A DNA stretch of 64,000 bases. Origin: Salinicoccus hispanicus. Its GTDB lineage: Bacteria > Bacillota > Bacilli > Staphylococcales > Salinicoccaceae. Each line of letters begins with the position of its first letter. Position 1 is the stretch's first letter. The notes below the pieces were generated by a model that saw only the letters and a program-made list of their open reading frames with translations, made no database searches and was not told where the DNA came from. Positions 1 to 8,812 of this stretch are shown here, one piece after another. The stretch is taken from positions 620,001 to 684,000 of the forward strand of contig NZ_WUUK01000001.1 of the NCBI RefSeq assembly GCF_009831115.1, read 5' to 3'. The position numbers were made by a program, and so were the translations under genes.

Positions 1-68
1 AGGAAGTCTACAAAGCGGATACAGAACTCGCGCAGACTATAGAAAATCTTGAGGTGGTGAATGCATGA
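1..68 (+). CDS. C-terminal tail of an upstream gene (partial)
   Basis: An open frame runs in from the left edge and ends at a TGA at 66-68. It gives 21 residues, acidic and helix-like, ending in LEVVNA. The stop overlaps the ATG of the next gene (ATG at 65-67), a translational-coupling arrangement, so this is most likely the last gene of the operon feeding the sulfurtransferase. Too little is present to name a family. Confidence 0.5.
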   Translation, partial: EVYKADTELAQTIENLEVVNA

Positions 69-931
69 CCATTATAGACAGAACAACTGTAGACGAACAG
101 GATTTCAATACGCTCATTCCGGTGGACTGCCGCAATGTCATGGATGATATGACAGCATCGCTTGATAGAATAGCTGAATCCCCGGTAGAGGGCGCCGTGC
201 ATATACCACAGTACCCCTGGATGTTTGATGACGAAGGACTGAATCACGGAAGACATCCGGTACCGGTTCGAAGTATCGTAGAAAAACTTCATGAATCACT
301 GGTACAGGCATCAGGAGAGGTTCCGCTCCTGTTTGATGATGAACAGCAGTTCTTCCATACGCGCCTTTATTATCTGTTCAGGCTATATGGGCTTGATGCC
401 ATGCTGTGGAATGACTCGGTGGACAGCCTTGAAACATTGTCCACATCTTTTGGCAGCACCACACCCGCACTGCCTGGCCCGAACCAGAGCCGCACCGGCG
501 ACTACTCCGATGTCCAAATCGGACTGCTTGTGCTGATGGAGGATGTGAAAGAAGCGGTACATGATGAGGATGTCCTGCTGATCGACGTCCGCAGCAGGGA
601 GCGGTACCTTGGACTTGAAGAGCCCATCGATCGTAAGATGGGACATATTCCGGGTGCTGTGAACATTCCCTACGGCAGTTTCTTCACAGCGGGAAGGATG
701 GACTTCGCTTCACATGAGCACATGCGCCATTTTCTTGACAGTTTCAAGGAAATCATCGTATATTGCGGTTCCGGCATGAGTGCAACACCGCCATTTCTGG
801 TACTCCAGGAGATGGGCCTGCCGGTGCGCCTTTACGGCGGCAGCTTCTCGGAATGGATAACAGATGATAACAACACTATCGAAACCGGGGACGCCCCGCT
901 GAATGAAAGGATCCTATCTCTGAATGAATAA
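65..931 (+). CDS. Rhodanese-family sulfurtransferase, two-domain type
   Basis: A 288-residue protein with the layout of thiosulfate/3-mercaptopyruvate sulfurtransferases. The N-terminal rhodanese-like half lacks a catalytic cysteine. The C-terminal half has the family landmarks DVRSRERYLG, GHIPGAVNIPY and an active-site loop YCGSGMSA with the predicted catalytic Cys234. A CGSG loop resembles mercaptopyruvate sulfurtransferases more than classical rhodaneses (CRKG), so 3-mercaptopyruvate is a plausible sulfur donor; that is inference. Cytoplasmic, with no signal peptide. It starts inside the stop of the upstream frame and its own stop overlaps the next ATG (924), so it lies in the middle of a coupled operon. 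Confidence 0.85.
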   Translation: MTIIDRTTVDEQDFNTLIPVDCRNVMDDMTASLDRIAESPVEGAVHIPQYPWMFDDEGLNHGRHPVPVRSIVEKLHESLVQASGEVPLLFDDEQQFFHTRLYYLFRLYGLDAMLWNDSVDSLETLSTSFGSTTPALPGPNQSRTGDYSDVQIGLLVLMEDVKEAVHDEDVLLIDVRSRERYLGLEEPIDRKMGHIPGAVNIPYGSFFTAGRMDFASHEHMRHFLDSFKEIIVYCGSGMSATPPFLVLQEMGLPVRLYGGSFSEWITDDNNTIETGDAPLNERILSLNE

Positions 932-1796
932 TAATATACTTGTAGTGGATGGCATGGCACTGCTATTCCGTCATTTCTATGCGACAAGTTTTCGCCAGCA
1001 GTTCATGTACAATGCCTACGACAGACCGACCAATGGAGTCCAGGGTGTCGTCCGCCACGTACTGAAGCTGGTCGAGACACTGAAGCCGGAACATCTGGTC
1101 ATCACCTGGGATATGGGCTCGAAGACTGTCAGAAATGAATGGTATGCGGATTATAAGAAGGACAGGGTCGCACCTCCAGATGAACTCATCCCGCAGTTCG
1201 ACCATGTCAAAGAAGTACTGGACGCCCTCGGCATGTTCCAGATTGGCATAAAAGGTTATGAAGCCGATGACATCATCGGTACCCTGTCGAAGCGATATGA
1301 TGATATCGTCATCGTCAGTGGGGACAAGGATCTCCTGCAGCTGCTTGATGCAAGAAATGAACTATGGCTGACAAAGAAAGGCTATACGGTGTACGACCAG
1401 TATACGAAAGCCCGGTTTGAAGCGGAGCATGGCATCACACCGGAGCAGTTCATCGATGTGAAAGCGCTGATGGGAGATGCAAGCGACGGCTATAAGGGCG
1501 TCAAAGGCATTGGGGAAAAGACGGCTTTCAAGCTGATCCGCGAATTTGAAAGCGTCGAAAACATCCTCATGAATCTTGAGACTCTGACGCCCGCTATCCG
1601 CAGTAAAATAGAAAGTGATGTCGAGTCACTGAAGATTTCACAAAGATTGGCGCGCATCATCACCGATGTACCGGTTGATTTCGACCATATAGAGCAAAAT
1701 AGTGTACTCAGCATTTCAAAACTACAGATCCAGACCATACTTGATGACCATGACCTCGCAATCAGCAGCAAGTTCGTCGGAACGCTGGATCTGTAG
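924..1796 (+). CDS. 5'-3' exonuclease, Pol I N-terminal type (stand-alone)
   Basis: A 290-residue protein equivalent to the 5' nuclease domain of DNA polymerase I without the polymerase. Acidic metal-binding motifs are visible in order: VVDGMALLFR near the start, VITWDMGSK, YEADDIIGTL, VSGDKDLLQL, then the helix-3-turn-helix segment GVKGIGEKTA preceded by MGDASDG. The family removes 5' flaps and RNA primers during replication and repair. Bacilli and staphylococci commonly encode such a stand-alone copy. It overlaps the sulfurtransferase stop by 8 bases and is followed after 11 bases by an RNase H-like gene, a pairing that suggests joint handling of RNA-DNA intermediates (inference). Confidence 0.9.
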   Translation: MNNNILVVDGMALLFRHFYATSFRQQFMYNAYDRPTNGVQGVVRHVLKLVETLKPEHLVITWDMGSKTVRNEWYADYKKDRVAPPDELIPQFDHVKEVLDALGMFQIGIKGYEADDIIGTLSKRYDDIVIVSGDKDLLQLLDARNELWLTKKGYTVYDQYTKARFEAEHGITPEQFIDVKALMGDASDGYKGVKGIGEKTAFKLIREFESVENILMNLETLTPAIRSKIESDVESLKISQRLARIITDVPVDFDHIEQNSVLSISKLQIQTILDDHDLAISSKFVGTLDL

Positions 1797-1807
1797 GAGG
1801 TGACTGC

Positions 1808-2212
1808 ATGACACTTGTCTATATAGACGCAGCCGCTTCGACCCAGCCGAAGATGGCTGCCGGGGCAGTTGTTTTCAAAGATGAGGCGATGGATCTTGAA
1901 TTCACGAAGTTCCTGGGTGAAATGGACAACCATGAAGCTGAATGGGCTACACTCGATTTTGCTGTGGAAAAAGCGATTGAACATTCCATCACTTCTCTTA
2001 TTGTTTACACGGATTCCAAAATCATAGCCGACAGCTTCGACAAGAACCATGTGAAACATCCGGTTTTCAGGAAGTATTTCAACAGCATTTCAGCCAATCT
2101 CGGCAGATTTGACCTTTTTCTGATCAGCTGGACACCGAGGGAGAAGAATCGGCGGGCTGACGAACGTGCAAGGGAACTGCTCTACAGACATAAGAAAGGC
2201 AGATCTCAGTGA
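1808..2212 (+). CDS. RNase HI-family protein
   Basis: A 134-residue RNase H-fold protein. The four acidic positions expected for two-metal catalysis can be placed: Asp7 in VYIDAA, Glu45 in HEAEWA, Asp69 in VYTDSK and Asp118 in RRADERA. The family cleaves RNA in RNA-DNA hybrids; this is the short, divergent type found beside the 5' nuclease gene in Bacillales, and its cellular role there is less certain. A GGAGG ribosome site lies just upstream. The stop codon lies inside the stem-loop of an intrinsic terminator, so the gene closes the first transcription unit. Confidence 0.85.
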   Translation: MTLVYIDAAASTQPKMAAGAVVFKDEAMDLEFTKFLGEMDNHEAEWATLDFAVEKAIEHSITSLIVYTDSKIIADSFDKNHVKHPVFRKYFNSISANLGRFDLFLISWTPREKNRRADERARELLYRHKKGRSQ

Positions 2213-2225
2213 TCAGCCTTTTTTT
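2195..2225 (+). terminator. Intrinsic terminator overlapping the RNase H stop
   Basis: The stem pairs AAAGGC and GATC with GATC and GCCTTT, with one A/A mismatch and a 5-base loop, followed by a run of T. The last codons and the stop of the RNase H-like gene form its 5' arm and loop. Confidence 0.75.
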
Positions 2226-2266
2226 ATACGTAAAATTTCGGTATAATTGCTTAAGGAGGTTGAAAA

Positions 2267-2440
2267 GTGAATATCGAAGTATTGGATAAGATCAACGCCC
2301 TTGAAGAAAAATACTGCCAGAATTGCCTTCTGAAGGAGCTTAACCGCGCAGATGGCAGCAAGACGGCTGCACATAATTTTTGCATACACGAGTGTTCGAT
2401 AGGCATCGCCATACGTTCACACGGAAATGAACTGCAATAG
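2267..2440 (+). CDS. Small zinc-finger protein, YpeQ-like
   Basis: A 57-residue protein starting at GTG 2267, seven bases after an AAGGAGG. It has the spacing Cys-x2-Cys, then a His-x2-Phe-Cys-x3-Cys module, the signature of the short zinc-finger family found in Bacillales (B. subtilis YpeQ type). Function unknown; the cysteines and histidines predict one bound zinc. It sits between the RNase H-like gene and cvfC, 10 bases before the cvfC start, so the two are probably cotranscribed. A TATAAT at 2242-2247 could be its promoter -10 box, but the -35 is poor. Confidence 0.75.
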   Translation: MNIEVLDKINALEEKYCQNCLLKELNRADGSKTAAHNFCIHECSIGIAIRSHGNELQ

Positions 2441-2450
2441 GAGGATTAAC

Positions 2451-3559
2451 ATGGAAATCGTTAAAATTGAACCAACACCAAGCCCGAATACTATGAAAAT
2501 CACTGTAAGTGAAGAAAAGCAGGAAATGAAATCATCAACCTATCGTGAAACATCCGATGATGCACCTGCGTTCATCAACAGAGTACTTGAACTTGATGAT
2601 GTGACCAGTGTATTCCACGCACTGAACTTCATCTCGGTCGACAAATCACCAAAAGCCGATTGGGACACGCTGATACCTGAAATCGAAAAGACATTCAATG
2701 CAGAAGACCAGGACGTAAAAAAAAACCTCAATTAGAGGATAACTTCGGTGCTGTTTCCACCCAGGTGCTGACATTTAAAAATATCCCTTATCAGATCAAA
2801 CTGAATGACGGGGAAGAGCACCGGAAACAGCTGCCGGATCGATTCATGAATGCTGTCGAATCCGCTACGTTGCCAGAGGACAACATCATTCTGCTCAGGA
2901 AATGGGAGGATCATGGCACACGCTATGGAACGCCCGATGAGGTGTTCCAGGAAGTTGCCGAGGAACTCGAGGCACTTTATGGTGCAGAAAGACTGGATCG
3001 TCTCATCGAGGAAGCGAAGAGCAGATCGACTCCTGAACCTAAACGGTACTATAGATGGTCCGTCCAGGATTATGAATCCAGGGAAGACTGGAAAGATCGT
3101 CTCTGGCTGCTGAACCATATGGAAACACCCACTGCGGATGACTATGAACTGCTTGAACTTGCACTTTCAGATGACAAGATGCAGGTAAGAAGAGAAGCAG
3201 TCAGTCTGCTTGCAATGATCGAGGAGAAAAAGACACTGTCCTATCTTAAGCGTGCACTCCAGGATCGATCGGTGCCTGTAAGACGGACTGCAGGAGATGC
3301 CTACAGTGATCTCGGGTACGAAGAAGGTCTCCGGGACATGTATCCACTGCTGGGCGATAGAAGCCCGATTGTCCGTTGGCGTGCCGCCATGTTCGTCTAC
3401 GAAGTCGGAGACGCGAGCAGCCTGCCGCATCTGAAAGCCCATAAGGATGACCCGCAGTATGATGTACGTCTCCAGATGGAGATGGCCATCGCCAGAATTG
3501 AACAGGGAGAGGCTGCACTCGGCAGCGTCTGGAAACAGATACAGGAAAGGAAGCGATAG
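2451..3559 (+). pseudogene. cvfC: CvfC (conserved virulence factor C) with a frameshift
   Basis: The intact protein would be about 369 residues: an N-terminal NifU-N-like domain starting MEIVKIEPTPSPNTMKI, then a linker and HEAT-like repeats ending GSVWKQIQ. The reading frame from 2451 stops at 2735 after KKNLN. Homology resumes at once in the -1 frame as LEDNFGAVS followed by LTFKNIPYQIKL, which matches the linker of S. aureus CvfC as I recall it. The switch point is a run of nine A at 2717-2725; one more A would restore a single frame. Either this is a pseudogene or sequence error, or the run is a slippage site. The downstream part has no ribosome site of its own. CvfC affects virulence in S. 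aureus; its biochemistry is unclear. Confidence 0.85.
2717..2725 (+). other. Nine-A homopolymer at the cvfC frame switch
   Basis: A run of nine A follows a T. Codons before it read in frame 0 of cvfC and homologous codons after it read in the -1 frame. Such runs can cause polymerase or ribosome slippage, and are also frequent places for assembly indels. Confidence 0.8.
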
Positions 3560-3560
3560 A

Positions 3561-3998
3561 ATGAACCCATACGAAGCATACATGAAAGAAGTTGCACAGC
3601 CGATGCGTGATGAATTGACACAGAGGTCCTTCGAAGACCTCACGACGGCTGGGGACGTGGACCAGTTCATGTCCGGCCTCGGTAAGGAAGAAACTGCTTT
3701 TGTTGTCATCAACAGCGTATGCGGCTGTGCTGCAGGACTGGCAAGACCAGCTGCAGTCACTGTCGCCGAGCAGAATCCTATACGTCCGGACAAAAGAGCA
3801 ACCGTATTTGCGGGTCAGGATAAAGAGGCTACAGAGCGCATGCGTGAGTATGTCGGGCAGGCGCCTTCAAGCCCTTCAATGGCACTGTTCAAAGGGGATG
3901 CACTTGTGCATTTCATTCCACGTGAACATATTGAAGGCCGGGATATCAATGACATCATGATGGATATAAAAGAAGCCTTTGACGCGCATTGTGCATAA
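3561..3998 (+). CDS. brxA: Bacilliredoxin BrxA (YphP/YqiW family)
   Basis: A 145-residue protein with the active-site motif Cys54-Gly-Cys56 in SVCGCAAG and the conserved FAGQDKEAT and APSSPSMAL segments. The family removes bacillithiol from S-bacillithiolated proteins, with BrxA and BrxB as the two paralogues; the sequence is closer to BrxA/YphP. The start is ATG 3561, one base after the cvfC stop, so expression is probably coupled to cvfC translation. That makes the cvfC frame switch relevant to this gene. Cytoplasmic. A strong terminator follows. Confidence 0.92.
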   Translation: MNPYEAYMKEVAQPMRDELTQRSFEDLTTAGDVDQFMSGLGKEETAFVVINSVCGCAAGLARPAAVTVAEQNPIRPDKRATVFAGQDKEATERMREYVGQAPSSPSMALFKGDALVHFIPREHIEGRDINDIMMDIKEAFDAHCA

Positions 3999-3999
3999 T

Positions 4000-4032
4000 A
4001 AAAACAGGAAAGGCTGAGCCTTTCCTGTTTTT
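4000..4032 (+). terminator. Bidirectional intrinsic terminator
   Basis: Perfect stem AACAGGAAAGGC/GCCTTTCCTGTT with a tiny loop. It is flanked by A on the left and T on the right, so it can end brxA on the plus strand and the small ORF at 4049-4120 on the minus strand. Confidence 0.85.
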
Positions 4033-4048
4033 AATGATGATTATGGGA

Positions 4049-4120
4049 CTAGTCGAAAATGCTCATGGACGTCATATATAAAGCGAGCAGCGTCAGACCG
4101 ATTGTCATAAGTACTTCCAT
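4049..4120 (-). CDS. Putative 23-residue membrane peptide
   Basis: A minus-strand ORF starting ATG (4118-4120), with a GAGGTG ribosome site six bases upstream on that strand. The product is a hydrophobic 23-residue peptide, MEVLMTIGLTLLALYM followed by TSMSIFD, long enough for one membrane helix. It reads towards brxA and ends just before a hairpin that has a T-run in this direction too. I do not recognise a family; it resembles neither a clear type I toxin nor a known holin-like toxin closely enough to name. Below the size most gene finders accept. Confidence 0.45.
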   Translation of the reverse strand: MEVLMTIGLTLLALYMTSMSIFD

Positions 4121-4220
4121 TGGCTACACCTCAAATGAATAGATTTAATCGCATACGTACATACGTACATTCATGTATTATTATATATAAATAATCATAA
4201 AAAGAAAAGGGGAGGATAAA

Positions 4221-5664
<1,444 letters not shown>

Positions 5665-5678
5665 AGGAGTGTCCGCTT

Positions 5679-6224
5679 TTGAATATTTGGAAATGGCTGT
5701 TCATTGGTCTGCTGATTGTGAACGTGGGCATCGTCATCTGGCTCTTCACCGTGCTGAACGGCAACTATGAAGCTCCGGATTCTGAAAATGATAATTATAC
5801 GCCTTCGGAATCGGGTATAGAAATAAAGATGAACAACGATGCTGTCGAATCCGTACTTAATGAATCCATCAATGATGACAGTTTGACGATTTCAGTAGAT
5901 GAATCAGGCATTGTACTTGATGCTGTCCAGGAAGCCTACGGATTCACAATCGATACATCAATTGCGCTTGATCCCGTATCCACTGGAGACGAGGTGGTCT
6001 TCGAAGCGAAGAACATCAACATAGCCGATCTTCCTTTGACGCAGGACATGCTGTATTCTCTGATCAGAACACAGAGTGACCTGCCGGAAGGCATCAGATT
6101 CAGCGATACGGAAAGGGCACTGGTTGTCGATTCCGCGGCATTGACAGAACAGATCGAGTGGGACGTGAAAGTCGATTCAATTGATTATGGGAATGATGAG
6201 TGGTATTTTTCTATAACAAGATAA
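5679..6224 (+). CDS. YpmS-family (DUF2140-like) membrane-anchored protein
   Basis: A 181-residue protein starting at TTG 5679, after AAAGGAGTG. One N-terminal membrane helix (about residues 5-24) is followed by a short acidic linker and an exported domain rich in beta strands. The layout and the position after dfrA match the YpmS family of Bacillales, whose function is unknown. It probably sits on the outer face of the membrane. It is the third gene of the thyA operon, 14 bases after dfrA and 23 bases before msrA. Confidence 0.7.
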   Translation: MNIWKWLFIGLLIVNVGIVIWLFTVLNGNYEAPDSENDNYTPSESGIEIKMNNDAVESVLNESINDDSLTISVDESGIVLDAVQEAYGFTIDTSIALDPVSTGDEVVFEAKNINIADLPLTQDMLYSLIRTQSDLPEGIRFSDTERALVVDSAALTEQIEWDVKVDSIDYGNDEWYFSITR

Positions 6225-6247
6225 AAGAAAATCAAGAGGTGAGTATT

Positions 6248-6769
6248 TTGGCAATAGCAACATTAGCAGGTGGATGTTTTTGGTGTCTCGTAAAACCATT
6301 TGACCAATTTGACGGAGTGAAATCGGTAGTTTCCGGCTACTCCAATGGTCATGTTGAAAATCCGACATACCAGGAAATATCAACAGGAACAACAGGACAT
6401 GTCGAGGCTGTACAGATTGATTTCGATGAATCGGTCATGTCATATGAATACATGCTCGATATATTCTTCAAAACATTCGACCCGACAGATACAAACGGAC
6501 AATTCGGCGACAGAGGACCACAGTATGCGCCCGCAATCTTCTATCATGATGATGAGCAGAAGCGTACTGCCGAAGCTGTAATCGAGAAGCTTGATGAACA
6601 GAATATATTCAACGGCCCGATTCGTACACCGGTGCTGCCATATAAGAACTTCTACAGAGCAGAAGAAGAGCATCAGGATTTCTATAAGACAAACAGTGCA
6701 CACTATAATGCCTACTTCAAAGGTTCAGGCAGAAAATCATTCATAGAAGAGCATTGGGGGAAAGAGTAA
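6248..6769 (+). CDS. msrA: Peptide methionine-(S)-sulfoxide reductase MsrA
   Basis: A 173-residue enzyme that reduces the S epimer of methionine sulfoxide. The catalytic motif GGCFWC is at residues 8-13 (Cys10), followed by GYSNGH and [12 protein letters not shown] 6248 is chosen as start because AAGAGGTG ends six bases before it and the product then begins like the family; GTG 6239 is an in-frame alternative inside that ribosome site. The msrB ATG overlaps its stop (TAATG), so both epimer-specific reductases are made together. Confidence 0.95.
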   Translation: MAIATLAGGCFWCLVKPFDQFDGVKSVVSGYSNGHVENPTYQEISTGTTGHVEAVQIDFDESVMSYEYMLDIFFKTFDPTDTNGQFGDRGPQYAPAIFYHDDEQKRTAEAVIEKLDEQNIFNGPIRTPVLPYKNFYRAEEEHQDFYKTNSAHYNAYFKGSGRKSFIEEHWGKE

Positions 6770-7194
6770 TGGCAATTGAAAAAAGTGAATCCGAACTGAC
6801 TGCTGCCGAATACAATGTCATGAAGGAGAATGGTACCGAACCACCATTCCAGAACGAATACTGGAACCATTACGAAGATGGACTATACGTGGATAAGATC
6901 AAGGGCACACCACTTTTCACTTCACGTGACAAGTTTGCGTCCGATTGCGGATGGCCGAGTTTTGCGAAATCGATTTCGGAGGATGTATCAGAACACTTTG
7001 ATGACTCATTCGGCATGCGCCGTACGGAAGTCAGAAGCGAAACATCAGACAGCCACCTTGGACACGTCTTCGAAGATGGTCCACAAGAACTCGGCGGCTT
7101 GCGCTACTGCATCAACTCAGCGGCGATGGAGTTCATTCCGAAAGACAGCCTTGAAGAAAAAGGGTACGGGGAATACTTGAAGTATTTCAACTAG
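6769..7194 (+). CDS. msrB: Peptide methionine-(R)-sulfoxide reductase MsrB
   Basis: A 141-residue enzyme that reduces the R epimer of methionine sulfoxide. It shows the catalytic [11 protein letters not shown] near the C-terminus, plus CGWPSF and SHLGHVF. The paired CxxC zinc motifs of some MsrB forms are absent, as is usual for the staphylococcal type. The start ATG 6769 overlaps the msrA stop. The order msrA-msrB-crr is a conserved staphylococcal arrangement. Confidence 0.95.
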   Translation: MAIEKSESELTAAEYNVMKENGTEPPFQNEYWNHYEDGLYVDKIKGTPLFTSRDKFASDCGWPSFAKSISEDVSEHFDDSFGMRRTEVRSETSDSHLGHVFEDGPQELGGLRYCINSAAMEFIPKDSLEEKGYGEYLKYFN

Positions 7195-7231
7195 ATGTCA
7201 TAAATAATAATATGGACAGGGGAGAAAGCAC

Positions 7232-7732
7232 ATGTTTAAAAATTTATTTGGAAAAAAGAACGAGGCAGACAAAGAGCTGAAAATCACAAGTCCTTTGAAT
7301 GGAAAATATGTTAAACTGGAAGACATTCCAGATCCTGTTTTTGCGGAGAAGATGATGGGCGAAGGATTCGGTGTCGAGCCGACAGATGGTGAAGTGGTCG
7401 CACCTGTTTCCGGAACCGTCATGCAGGTCTTCCCTACAAATCATGCAATCGGCATCAAGACCGATAATGATATCGAGCTGCTCATCCACATCGGTCTTGA
7501 AACTGTTGCAATGGAAGGCAAAGGCTTTGAAGGTCATGTCTCCGAGGGAGATAAAGTTGAACAGGGAGACAAGCTTGTCACATTCGACTTCGACCTGGTC
7601 AAGTCGGAAGCGAACAGCACAATTTCCCCTGTCATCATAACCAATAGTGACATTCTCGAGTCTTTCAATATTGAGGAAGTCAGCAGTCTGAATCGGGCAG
7701 ATACGGTTGTTGCAAGTGCTTCTATAAAATAA
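7232..7732 (+). CDS. crr: PTS glucose-type EIIA component
   Basis: A 166-residue stand-alone IIA-Glc protein. It shows SPLNGKYVKLEDIPDPVF, the first histidine motif NHAIGIKT and the phosphorylatable His in LLIHIGLETV. It receives phosphate from HPr and passes it to sugar-specific IIB domains. No IIBC or HPr gene is nearby, so its partner permeases must be elsewhere. GGGGAG precedes ATG 7232. Its stop overlaps the ATG of the YozE-like gene. Confidence 0.93.
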   Translation: MFKNLFGKKNEADKELKITSPLNGKYVKLEDIPDPVFAEKMMGEGFGVEPTDGEVVAPVSGTVMQVFPTNHAIGIKTDNDIELLIHIGLETVAMEGKGFEGHVSEGDKVEQGDKLVTFDFDLVKSEANSTISPVIITNSDILESFNIEEVSSLNRADTVVASASIK

Positions 7733-7953
7733 TGAAGAACTATTCTTTCTATCAGTATCTCAAGACAAGAAGAGGGGAAGACTCGCCAATCGGTCGGTTG
7801 GCGAGCTTCGTCATGGAAGATTCCATGTTCCCCAAATATTCCGAGGACTATCTTGAAATTTCGGAATATCTTGAGGAGAACCCCTATGAAGACATGCCGC
7901 TTTCCCATTATGACTCAGCTTTTGATGACTATCGGAACTGGCTTTCCCACTAG
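7732..7953 (+). CDS. YozE SAM-like family protein (UPF0346)
   Basis: A 73-residue acidic, helical protein. Its pattern FYQYLKTRRGEDSPIGRLA followed by EDSMFPK and SEYLEENP is typical of the YozE_SAM_like family. Function unknown; small soluble protein. The ATG overlaps the crr stop (TAATG), suggesting coupled translation. The next gene, deoD, starts 36 bases after the stop. Confidence 0.85.
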   Translation: MKNYSFYQYLKTRRGEDSPIGRLASFVMEDSMFPKYSEDYLEISEYLEENPYEDMPLSHYDSAFDDYRNWLSH

Positions 7954-7989
7954 CCGGACATTAATACCAACTAAAGGAGATTATTATTC

Positions 7990-8709
7990 ATGAGTATTCA
8001 CATCAATGCAAACAAGGGCGATATCGCAGAAACGATTCTGCTTCCTGGAGATCCACTAAGAGCTAAATATATTGCAGAGACTTTTCTCGATGACGTTGTC
8101 TGCTATAACGAAGTCCGTAATATGCTCGGTTTTACAGGCTACTACAAAGGCAAACGCATTTCTGTACAGGGTACAGGCATGGGGGTTCCATCCATCTCCA
8201 TCTATATTCACGAACTCATGGCTGAGTACGGTGTCAAAAACCTGATTCGCGTCGGTACATGTGGTGCCATCCAGAAAGACGTGGAAGTCAGAGATGTCAT
8301 TCTGGCACAGAGTGCATCAAGCGACTCATATCAGAACAGAAAACTTTTCAATAACATCGATTACGCTCCGACTTCAGACTTTGAACTGCTGCTTTCAAGT
8401 TATAATGAAGCAAAGAAAAAAGGGCTGAATGTCAAAGTAGGCAACGTATTCACGGCGGACTCCTTCTATGATGAAAATGGCAACATCGAACAGCTTGCAG
8501 AGTACGGTGTCCTGGCTGTGGAAATGGAATCCAGCGCACTCTTCACAATCAGCAAGAAGTTTGATGCCAGAGCACTTTCCATTCTTACCGTGTCGGATCA
8601 TATCCTTACCGGAGAAGCCACATCAAGCGAAGAGCGCCAGACCACTTTCAATGAAATGATCGAAGTGGCACTGGATGCAAGCCTCCCTTTTGCAGAAGAA
8701 ACTGAATAG
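7990..8709 (+). CDS. deoD: Purine nucleoside phosphorylase, DeoD type
   Basis: A 239-residue hexameric-type PNP that splits purine (deoxy)nucleosides with phosphate into base and (deoxy)ribose-1-phosphate. It shows [17 protein letters not shown], the phosphate-binding [15 protein letters not shown], the ribose-binding EMES and the catalytic Asp in SDH. GGAG lies about 10 bases before ATG 7990. It is the last gene of the thyA-to-deoD series and is followed by a strong terminator. Confidence 0.95.
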   Translation: MSIHINANKGDIAETILLPGDPLRAKYIAETFLDDVVCYNEVRNMLGFTGYYKGKRISVQGTGMGVPSISIYIHELMAEYGVKNLIRVGTCGAIQKDVEVRDVILAQSASSDSYQNRKLFNNIDYAPTSDFELLLSSYNEAKKKGLNVKVGNVFTADSFYDENGNIEQLAEYGVLAVEMESSALFTISKKFDARALSILTVSDHILTGEATSSEERQTTFNEMIEVALDASLPFAEETE

Positions 8710-8718
8710 CATTCATCA

Positions 8719-8750
8719 GGAACAGTGCCCGGCACTGTTCTTTTTCTTTA
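8719..8750 (+). terminator. Intrinsic terminator after deoD
   Basis: Stem AACAGTGCC/GGCACTGTT with almost no loop, followed by CTTTTTCTTT. Confidence 0.85.
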
Positions 8751-8812
8751 ATTTTCAAGCTTAAACTGGTAAACTGAAACTTAATTATTCAAGCAGAAAT
8801 TAGGTGTGTGTT

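Noticed and set aside
4154-4170. 8-base tandem repeat before thyA as an operator
   Set aside because: Only two short copies and no match to a regulator I know; mentioned as context only.
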